Assembly: GCA_913009635.1 (NCBI GenBank)
Contig: CAJVXI010000009.1
Coordinates: forward strand, 1-36,547
Direction: 5' to 3'
Origin: an uncultured bacterium
Lineage (GTDB): Bacteria; Patescibacteriota; Minisyncoccia; UBA6257; UBA9933
Length of the DNA: 36,547 nucleotides
Made by a program: the position numbers and the translations under genes. Under the pieces are notes generated by a model. That model did no database searches, was not told the origin of the DNA, and was given only the letters and a program-made list of their open reading frames with translations. Positions 16,762 through 23,113 of the stretch are shown one piece after another. Each line of letters opens with the position of its first letter. The first letter of the stretch is position 1.

Positions 16762-17190
16762 ATGAATTCTAAAATTTTTCGCGCCTATGATATTCGCGGC
16801 AAATATCCGAGCGAGATAAATGAAAAAGCTGTCGAGAAAATAATTGAAGGACTGGCAAAGAGTTTTTTTAAGCCCGGGAAAGTTATCGTTGGTCACGATG
16901 CCCGGTTAAGCTCGCCAGAACTTTATCGCGCGGCGATAAAACAACTTAAAACTAAAAACTTAAAACTTAAAACTATTCCAGTCGGGATGATTACAACGCC
17001 AATGCTTTCTTTTTTGGTGAATAAGCTAAAAGCGGATGGCGGGATAATGATTACTGCTTCGCATAATCCAAAAGAATATAATGGGCTTAAGATAGTTGGC
17101 GCTAAAGCAGTACCTGTGAGCGGTAAGGAGATACTGTTTAAAATGCAAAATGTAAAAATCAAAAATCAAAATGACAAATCAAAATGTTAA
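16762..17190 (+). CDS. Phosphomannomutase/phosphoglucomutase, N-terminal part of a split gene
   Basis: FRAYDIRGKYPSEI, GHDARLSSPELYRAA, active-site serine loop TASHNPKEYNGLKIVG; ends in repeat-derived MQNVKIKNQNDKSKC*. Confidence 0.85.
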   Translation: MNSKIFRAYDIRGKYPSEINEKAVEKIIEGLAKSFFKPGKVIVGHDARLSSPELYRAAIKQLKTKNLKLKTIPVGMITTPMLSFLVNKLKADGGIMITASHNPKEYNGLKIVGAKAVPVSGKEILFKMQNVKIKNQNDKSKC

Positions 17191-17274
17191 AATTGTTTCC
17201 GTTCGTTTTAATGCATTTTGAAATTTTACACTGTCATTTTCCATTTTGATGTTTAAATTTTAAATTATTAATAT
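17146..17274. repeat. Heptad-type inverted insertion splitting the phosphomannomutase gene
   Basis: Left units AAAAATC/AAAAATC/AAAATGA/CAAATCA; right units ACTGTCA/TTTTCCA/TTTTGAT; four in-frame TAA codons at 17188, 17209, 17254, 17269. Confidence 0.75.
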
Positions 17275-18342
17275 ATGAATTACATAACAATCTACATAAA
17301 TTTTCTTAAGAAATTTATAAATCCACGGCGTAAATTAAAAGTAATTTTTGACTGTTCCAACGGTACAGCCGGATCAATTGTTCGTCAATTAAAAATTAAA
17401 AATTTAAAATTGAAAATTATTAACGGAAGGCCCGATGGAAACTTTCCGGCTCATGGGCCGAATCCATTAAAAACTGGAGCAACAGAACAGCTCCAGAAAG
17501 AAGTTAAAAAGAATAAATCTGACTTAGGAGTGATTTTTGACGCTGATGGCGACAGAGCATTTTTTATTGACAATCGCGGCCGCTTTGTTGACCCGGATAT
17601 AATTGCTAGATTATTAATTTGGCATTTAAAACCAAAAAAAGTAGTTATTGATGTTCGTACCGGCTGGCTTGTTAGGCGTGGAATAATGAATAATGAATTA
17701 GGAATTAAGAATAAAAATAAAAAAACCATAATTCATAATTCCAGATTCATACTTCTTGAAAGTAAGGTGGGGCATTATTTTATTAAAAAATTAATGAAGC
17801 AAAAAAAGGCGGATTTTGGAGCAGAGCGTTCAGGACATTATTATTTTGCCTCGCAAATTCTTGGCAATGGATGGCCGCTTGGTTCAGGAATTTTAGCGGC
17901 TATTGAAATAATCAACGCTGTTTCCGAATTACCATATAATTTAGCTGATTTTGTTGATTTGCTGCCGCAGTATTATCGCTTTCAACGGACTTATACTGAC
18001 CAGACACAGACTTATACAGAAAATAACACGGAGCGATCTATAAGAATAAAAAAATTATTAAAGAAGATAGAAATGGAGCTAAAAGCTAAAAGCTACCCGC
18101 CCGCAACGCTTTCGCGTAGCGATGGCGGGCGCGGTAAGCTAAAAGCTCGCGTCTCTCGTCTTGACGGATTAACAATGGAGTTCAAGGATGGCTTTGCCAG
18201 CCGTAGCTTTGGCGAAGGCTGGTGGTTCAATATTCGCCTTTCAAATACAGAGCCGTTAATGCGTTTAAGCGCGGAGGCAAATAATAGGAAAGTTTTACAA
18301 AGAGTTGTTAAAAAATTGACAGCGTTGATCAAAAAGATGTAA
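17275..18342 (+). CDS. Phosphomannomutase/phosphoglucomutase, C-terminal part of a split gene (same frame)
   Basis: IFDCSNGTAGSI, GVIFDADGDRAFFID, FGAERSGHYYF, WFNIRLSNTEPLMRLSAEA; several repeat-derived insertions. Confidence 0.85.
   Translation: MNYITIYINFLKKFINPRRKLKVIFDCSNGTAGSIVRQLKIKNLKLKIINGRPDGNFPAHGPNPLKTGATEQLQKEVKKNKSDLGVIFDADGDRAFFIDNRGRFVDPDIIARLLIWHLKPKKVVIDVRTGWLVRRGIMNNELGIKNKNKKTIIHNSRFILLESKVGHYFIKKLMKQKKADFGAERSGHYYFASQILGNGWPLGSGILAAIEIINAVSELPYNLADFVDLLPQYYRFQRTYTDQTQTYTENNTERSIRIKKLLKKIEMELKAKSYPPATLSRSDGGRGKLKARVSRLDGLTMEFKDGFASRSFGEGWWFNIRLSNTEPLMRLSAEANNRKVLQRVVKKLTALIKKM
17681..17756. repeat. In-frame inverted heptad pair inside the phosphomannomutase ORF
   Basis: GAATAAT GAATAAT GAATTAG GAATTAA GAATAAA ... 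CATAATT CATAATT CCAGATT CATACTT; encodes GIMNNELGIKNKNKKTIIHNSRFILLE. Confidence 0.75.
17987..18035. repeat. TQTNTD-type coding repeat, left arm only
   Basis: CGGACTTATACTGACCAGACACAGACTTATACAGA encoding RTYTDQTQTYTENN; matches arms in recG and leuS. Confidence 0.7.
18078..18150. repeat. GCTAAAA heptads flanking a GC-rich hairpin, in frame inside the phosphomannomutase ORF
   Basis: GCTAAAAGCTAAAAGCTAC-CCGCCCGC...GCGGGCGCGG-TAAGCTAAAAGCT encoding ELKAKSYPPATLSRSDGGRGKLKAR. Confidence 0.7.
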
Positions 18343-18357
18343 TATTCCAACAATAAT

Positions 18358-18858
18358 ATGAAGGATTTATTTAACAGTTCTTTTGGACTAAAACTAAGCG
18401 CCAAGCAGGTGGTGGAAGAGCTTATTAGATTTATGAAGGCCGATGAAAAGAGGCATTATAAAATTATTATCGGCACTGACTCAGAAAGACATAATGGCGC
18501 ATTGGCTGATTTCGTGATTGCCATAGTAGTGCATCGAGTTGGCAATGGGGGCCGTTATTTCTGGCGCCGAATAGGACTCACTAAAATTCATACTCTTCGC
18601 GACAGAATTATTCAGGAGGTTTTATTTTCTATTGATATAGCCAAAGAGGTTTTGACTTTATTAAAGAGTAATAAGTTTTCCGCCAGTGGTGGATTGGTTT
18701 CAAACTGGGATTTTGAAATTCACGCGGACATAGGCGAAAATGGCGAGACAAAATCAATGATTCAGGAAGTTGTGGGAATGATAAGGGCAAATAATTTTGA
18801 AGCTCGCACAAAGCCGGAGAGCTACGCGGCGTCAAAAGTGGCGGACAGACATGTATAA
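18358..18858 (+). CDS. YkuK-like / DUF458 RNase H-like protein
   Basis: KIIIGTDSERHN..ADFVIAIVVHRVGNGGRYFWRR; IHADIGENGETKSMIQEVVGMIRANNFEARTKPESYAASKVADRHV. Confidence 0.75.
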   Translation: MKDLFNSSFGLKLSAKQVVEELIRFMKADEKRHYKIIIGTDSERHNGALADFVIAIVVHRVGNGGRYFWRRIGLTKIHTLRDRIIQEVLFSIDIAKEVLTLLKSNKFSASGGLVSNWDFEIHADIGENGETKSMIQEVVGMIRANNFEARTKPESYAASKVADRHV

Positions 18859-18861
18859 TTA

Positions 18862-19003
18862 AAATCCCAAATCCCAAATCTCAAATTTCAAACAAATTTT
18901 ATTCGTTAGCTAGCGGATTAAACACGACGGGTTTTAGTCATTAAAATTTCGGTCATTGGATATTGTTTGTAATTTGGTGCTTGGTGCTTGGAATTTACAA
19001 TTT
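18862..19003. repeat. MITE-like repeat A (CAAATCC heptads ... ATTTGGTGCTTGGTGCTTGGA)
   Basis: Inverted heptad arms with a core shared with 28737-28870. Confidence 0.75.
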
Positions 19004-19004
19004 T

Positions 19005-19550
19005 ATGGATAAAATTGTAATCGATATTGAAACTAAAAATATTTTTGCCGACGTTGGTCAGGATAATTTTGACGCTTTGGAAATTTCTTTGGTTTGCGCT
19101 TATTCCTACCTTAAAGATAAGTTTTTTTCTTTTGAGGAGCATCAACTTACTGAATTTGGTAAGATGTTTAAAGATGCCGAATTGGTAATCGGCTTCAGTA
19201 TTAATCGTTTTGATATTCCGGTTTTAAAGAAACATTTTGATTTTGATATTTACTCTGTTCCACGTTTTGATATCCTGGATGAAATTGAATTTTCACTTGG
19301 TCAGCGGATAGGGCTTGACCTTTTGGCGAGAATAAACATTGGGAAAGGAAAGAACGGGCACGGCTTGGAAGCCGGCAATCTTTATCGCGACGGTAAAATG
19401 GAAGAATTGAAAAATTATTGCCTTAACGACGTAAAAATCACCAAAGAGCTTTATGACTTGGCGAGAAGCCGCGGTTACCTTTTAGTTCCGCAAAAAAGAA
19501 GCGATGAAATACTTAAAGCTGAGTTTAATTTACTAAATAGTATATTTTAG
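19005..19550 (+). CDS. RNase H-fold 3'-5' exonuclease-like protein
   Basis: MDKIVIDIETKN (DxE), ELVIGFSINRFDIPVLKKHF, HGLEAGNLYRDGKMEELKNYCLNDVKITKELYDLA. The ORF upstream of 19005 is repeat-derived. Confidence 0.75.
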   Translation: MDKIVIDIETKNIFADVGQDNFDALEISLVCAYSYLKDKFFSFEEHQLTEFGKMFKDAELVIGFSINRFDIPVLKKHFDFDIYSVPRFDILDEIEFSLGQRIGLDLLARINIGKGKNGHGLEAGNLYRDGKMEELKNYCLNDVKITKELYDLARSRGYLLVPQKRSDEILKAEFNLLNSIF

Positions 19551-19566
19551 TCAACTAAGGCAGTAA

Positions 19567-19602
19567 ACTATCTTATACACGCGATCGCGTGTATAAGATA
19601 GT
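19567..19602. repeat. 36-bp perfect palindrome ACTATCTTATACACGCGATCGCGTGTATAAGATAGT
   Basis: Fully self-complementary, centred on GCGATCGC. Confidence 0.95.
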
Positions 19603-19608
19603 GAAGTG

Positions 19609-19738
19609 AAATCCTTGAATAAATCCCTGTTTAAATCCCTGTTTAAATCCCTGCTTAAATCCCTGCTTAAATCCTCTGTTTAAATCCCTGCTTAAATCTT
19701 TGAATTCCCGCCATAGGCGGACAGGTATTCAAGGATTT
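19609..19738. repeat. 12-bp-period tandem array (AAATCCCTGYTT x~8) bounded by 13-bp inverted repeats
   Basis: Units at 19609, 19621, 19633, 19645, 19657, 19669 (13 nt), 19682, 19694; AAATCCTTGAATA (19609-19621) and TATTCAAGGATTT (19726-19738). Confidence 0.9.
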
Positions 19739-19740
19739 AT

Positions 19741-19788
19741 TACGTATTAAAATACGTATTTTAATACGTATTTTAATACGTATTTTTT
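19741..19788. repeat. Second 12-bp-period array (TACGTATTTTAA x4), each unit containing a palindrome
   Basis: TACGTATTAAAA TACGTATTTTAA TACGTATTTTAA TACGTATTTTTT. Confidence 0.9.
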
Positions 19789-20007
19789 GCTACTATTTGT
19801 GGTAGCAGGACTTATTTTACCTCGATCAATTTTGTTTCAGTTTATTTTGTCCAATCAATTTATAGATATTTCATTATGTAGTTGTAGCCAAACCTTGTTA
19901 CCACTTATGGTAGTAGGGTTTTATACAATTAGCATAATTCGCGCGTATAATTAATGTATTTATTATTAATGTTAGGTTAATATATGTTTTTGCCGTAAGC
20001 GACAGCG

Positions 20008-20046
20008 TAAATAAACGGCTCACACGCCGTGTGAGCCGTTTATTTA
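20008..20046. repeat. 39-bp palindrome TAAATAAACGGCTCACACG-C-CGTGTGAGCCGTTTATTTA
   Basis: 19-bp arms, 1-nt centre; second copy at 30505-30541 with centre G. Confidence 0.92.
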
Positions 20047-20108
20047 CATAAAATTAAAATTGACTAAATTTTAAAAAAGATTAAAATGATTTTATAATAT
20101 AAAAATAT

Positions 20109-21395
20109 ATGAAAATCAAAACTATAATTTTTATCATCGCTATCGCTTTAATGGGCGGCATTATTGGTTCGTTGATTTCAGCGCCTTCGGCCGAAGCAAA
20201 CTTATTCAAAGATTTTTTTAATAATTTTTTAAAGTTAATCCAGCCTGAATTAGAATCGACTGCGACTTCTACGCCTTTAACAATTCCAACATCTACAGAA
20301 ATTCAAGCGTTTTCAAAACCAGTAATTCCTTACACTCCGACAATTGATTATGAGGAAGCTGTTATTAGCGCGGTTGAGGGAGCCACTCCGGCCGTTGTTT
20401 CAATTATTATTTCAAAAGATGTGCCTATAATTGAAAAGTGTCCATATGACCCGTTTCCTGATTTACCATCAGAGTTTCAAGAATTTTTTAAGCAATATTT
20501 TGAGGTTTATAAGCAATGCGAGAAAGGAATTAAACGTCAGGAAATTGGCGGTGGCAGCGGATTTATCGTTTCTAAAGACGGTTTAATCGTTACAAATAAA
20601 CATGTGGCAAGTGATGTTAAGGCGTCTTACACGGTTTTTACCAGCAACGGTAAAAAATATGAAGCTGAGGTTTTAGCGCGGGACCCAATTTTAGATTTGG
20701 CGATAATGAAAATCAAAATAGATAATTCGCCGACGGTAAAATTAGGCAATTCTGATTTTATTAAACTTGGTCAGACTGCTATTGCTATTGGTAATGCTTT
20801 GGGAGAATTTCGAAATACTGTTTCTGTAGGCGTGATTTCCGGATTGTCTAGGACAGTTAACGCTTCCGGCGGAGGAATTATTGAAAGGATTGAAAATGTT
20901 ATTCAAACCGATGCCGCTATTAATCGGGGTAATTCGGGAGGGCCGCTTTTAAATCTTAAAGGCGAGGTTGTTGGTATTAACGTGGCAATGGTTTCCGGCG
21001 CGCAAAGCATCGGGTTTTCAATACCGATTAATCAGGTAAAAAAAGCTATTGAATCAGTAAAGCAGACCGGTCGAATTATTACTCCATATTTAGGAGTGCG
21101 ATATTTAAGCATCAACTCGGAGTTAGTTGAAAAAGAAAAATTACTAGTTGAAAACGGCGCTTTGATTCGTGAAAGTAAAGGTGAACCAGCGATATTGCCG
21201 GATTCACCAGCCAGTAAAGCCGGTCTTCAAGCAGAAGATATTATTATTGAAATTAACAAAGAGAAAATTGATCAAAATCATTCATTGGCTTTATTAATTA
21301 AAAAGTATAGCGTTGGCGACACAATTACCATAAAAATCTTTCGTGTTGATAAAATTTTAGAATTAAAAGCTACTTTAGAAGAAAGAAATTTTTAA
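20109..21395 (+). CDS. HtrA/DegP-like trypsin-type serine protease with PDZ domain
   Basis: GSGFIVSKDGLIVTNKHVA (His), LDLAIMKI (Asp), DAAINRGNSGGPLLNLKGEVVGIN (Ser), C-terminal PDZ. Confidence 0.95.
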   Translation: MKIKTIIFIIAIALMGGIIGSLISAPSAEANLFKDFFNNFLKLIQPELESTATSTPLTIPTSTEIQAFSKPVIPYTPTIDYEEAVISAVEGATPAVVSIIISKDVPIIEKCPYDPFPDLPSEFQEFFKQYFEVYKQCEKGIKRQEIGGGSGFIVSKDGLIVTNKHVASDVKASYTVFTSNGKKYEAEVLARDPILDLAIMKIKIDNSPTVKLGNSDFIKLGQTAIAIGNALGEFRNTVSVGVISGLSRTVNASGGGIIERIENVIQTDAAINRGNSGGPLLNLKGEVVGINVAMVSGAQSIGFSIPINQVKKAIESVKQTGRIITPYLGVRYLSINSELVEKEKLLVENGALIRESKGEPAILPDSPASKAGLQAEDIIIEINKEKIDQNHSLALLIKKYSVGDTITIKIFRVDKILELKATLEERNF

Positions 21396-21399
21396 AATT

Positions 21400-22041
21400 A
21401 TGCTTGCTAAGGCGTATCAGATTTTAATTTATTGGCCTATTTTTCTTACATTAAAATTGTGCGCTGATTTTAAAGTTGAAGGGCAAGAAAATCTTAAGGG
21501 ATTAGAAAAAAAACCGGTTATTTTTGTGGCTGGTCCGCATGCTTCATTTATAGATGGACAGATTTTCGCGGCTGCCATGCCTAGACAGGGCTTTAGTCCC
21601 ATAGATTTTTTTCCGGTTCGTTTCTTGGTAATTGATAGATTTTTTAAATGGAAATATCTTTTTATACCGATTTTTTTATTTTTAGCAGGCACAATTAAAG
21701 TAATAAAAAGTGGCGGTGATTTAGAAAAAGCATTAACAGAAGTTTTAAAAGTTCTTAAAACATCTCCGGCAAAAATTTGTATTTTTCCGGAAGGCAGATT
21801 AAATCGTGAAGACGGCAAACTTCAATTAGGTAAACGAGGCACTGCTTATTTGTTTCAGAAAACTGGAGCAGTAGTTATACCGGCTGCGTTTATTGGTAAT
21901 TTTAAAATTCTTTCATTTAAAAGTTTATTTAGAACAAAAAAGTTAAAAGTAATTTTAGGCAAACCAATATATTCTTTATCAGGCACGTTAGAACAGATGA
22001 CTGACCAAATAATGGAGGAAATCGCTAAGTTGATTGATTAA
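21400..22041 (+). CDS. 1-acyl-sn-glycerol-3-phosphate acyltransferase (PlsC-like)
   Basis: GPHASFIDGQIFAAAM (HxxxxD), IFPEGRLNREDGKLQLGKRGTAYLFQKTGAVVIPAAF. Confidence 0.88.
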   Translation: MLAKAYQILIYWPIFLTLKLCADFKVEGQENLKGLEKKPVIFVAGPHASFIDGQIFAAAMPRQGFSPIDFFPVRFLVIDRFFKWKYLFIPIFLFLAGTIKVIKSGGDLEKALTEVLKVLKTSPAKICIFPEGRLNREDGKLQLGKRGTAYLFQKTGAVVIPAAFIGNFKILSFKSLFRTKKLKVILGKPIYSLSGTLEQMTDQIMEEIAKLID

Positions 22042-22054
22042 TAATTAGGTGGTA

Positions 22055-22154
22055 TTGACAAAATTATTTATAGTAGTATAATTATGTCATACTCTAAAAG
22101 TATATATTTATTAACAATTAGGTGTATTGACGAGATTATTTATAATAGTATAAT
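22055..22154 (+). promoter_or_regulatory. Two tandem duplicated sigma70-type promoters
   Basis: TTGACA(22055)-16-TATAAT(22077) and TTGACG(22127)-16-TATAAT(22149), embedded in a shared ATTAGGTG(G)TATTGACRARATTATTTATARTAGTATAATTA block. Confidence 0.75.
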
Positions 22155-22173
22155 TACAATATAATCTAAGTAT

Positions 22174-22256
22174 AAGGAAATTGCGTCTTTGACGTTGATT
22201 TCCTGAGGGAGTATAATTCGCCCTTTAAAAATCTTAATAAGAAAAGGAGAAAAGGT
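22174..22256 (+). ncRNA. Structured 5' leader RNA, copy 1
   Basis: GGAAAT..CGTC-TTT-GACG..ATTTCC stem-loop, then CCCTTTAAAAATCTTAATAAGAAAAGGAG (SD-pairing hairpin); homologous to 22862-22944. Confidence 0.6.
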
Positions 22257-22700
22257 ATGAAGAGATTGCATATACTGCTTATAGTTTCGTTGATCGTAAT
22301 TGCAATCGTCATAATTCCAGTGCTTTGTTTGGCTGGCGGCGCGGCTCCACTTGGACCTCCGACAGTAGAAAAAGCGATTATGACAATCATAACGGCGCAG
22401 GAAAAGATACACAAGATTGGAGGACTTTCACCTGGCTCGTTTATAACGACAACGGCCAGTGGTACCACTTTATTTGATTACGATCAGACCAGGACCGCGG
22501 TACGACAAATACCCGTTGGATTAAAAAGCATCAATAGAAGTATAATTTATATTGGAAAAACGTATGACACCGGCGTCTCTGTCATGACAGCAGCATATTT
22601 AATGAGATATGACAGCGCTGCTAAGTATGTTGCTTTTGCGGAAACTTTATGCCCCGGAGATCACTCCTACGTCCTTGTGGCCACAATCGGATACGGTTAA
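22257..22700 (+). CDS. Small secreted/membrane protein of unknown function
   Basis: AAAAGGAG SD, signal peptide MKRLHILLIVSLIVIAIVIIPVLCLAGG, followed by a terminator. Confidence 0.65.
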   Translation: MKRLHILLIVSLIVIAIVIIPVLCLAGGAAPLGPPTVEKAIMTIITAQEKIHKIGGLSPGSFITTTASGTTLFDYDQTRTAVRQIPVGLKSINRSIIYIGKTYDTGVSVMTAAYLMRYDSAAKYVAFAETLCPGDHSYVLVATIGYG

Positions 22701-22754
22701 CGGCAGATCGCGATGAACATTGTTTAGATTGATCCTGAAAAGGTGAATATCGGC

Positions 22755-22788
22755 AAGGGGCTGAACTTTTAAAGTTCAGCCCCTTTTT
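22755..22788 (+). terminator. Rho-independent terminator
   Basis: AAGGGGCTGAACTTTTAAAGTTCAGCCCCTTTTT. Confidence 0.9.
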
Positions 22789-22861
22789 AATTTTTAAATA
22801 AAGTTATTAACAATTAAAGTATTTATAAATTTTTTAATTATTGTAAAATTAAATTAACTAA

Positions 22862-22944
22862 CAGAGAATCACGTCTTAGACGGTTATTCTCTGAGCTGAG
22901 CAGTTAGTCCTTTAAAATCTTTATCAGGAAAGGGGGTGAAATTC
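22862..22944 (+). ncRNA. Structured 5' leader RNA, copy 2
   Basis: AGAGAAT..CGTC-TTA-GACG..ATTCTCT stem-loop, then GTCCTTTAAAATCTTTATCAGGAAAGGGGGTG. Confidence 0.6.
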
Positions 22945-23031
22945 ATGAGAAAGCATATTTGTTGTTTTCACGACAAGGACCAAAAAAAGAAAATGACGCA
23001 TACTGCCAAGGCGATGACAGAGGGCTGGTAA
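22945..23031 (+). CDS. 28-aa small ORF MRKHICCFHDKDQKKKMTHTAKAMTEGW
   Basis: Strong SD (AAAGGGGGTGA), structured leader, terminator directly downstream; too short for the ORF track. Confidence 0.5.
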   Translation: MRKHICCFHDKDQKKKMTHTAKAMTEGW

Positions 23032-23044
23032 CAAAGAGCTTATT

Positions 23045-23076
23045 AAGGGGCGTGATCTCAGGATCCGCCCCTTTTT
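23045..23076 (+). terminator. Rho-independent terminator
   Basis: AAGGGGCGtGATCtcagGATCCGCCCCTTTTT. Confidence 0.85.
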
Positions 23077-23113
23077 ATTTGAAGCATAATAGATAAAATC
23101 GTAGAATATATGA

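Noticed and set aside
17188-17271. Stop-codon readthrough or recoding to make one phosphomannomutase
   Set aside because: Four in-frame TAA codons inside repetitive DNA; recoding is much less likely than a split gene.
19581-19590. GCGATCGC as a HIP1-type methylation or repeat signal
   Set aside because: Single occurrence noted, inside a larger palindrome; no evidence of genome-wide abundance from this window.
19609-19788. CRISPR-like array
   Set aside because: 12-bp contiguous units, no unique spacers, no cas genes.
22140-22468. Minus-strand ORFs over the small secreted gene
   Set aside because: Opposite to a gene with clear promoter, SD, signal peptide and terminator.
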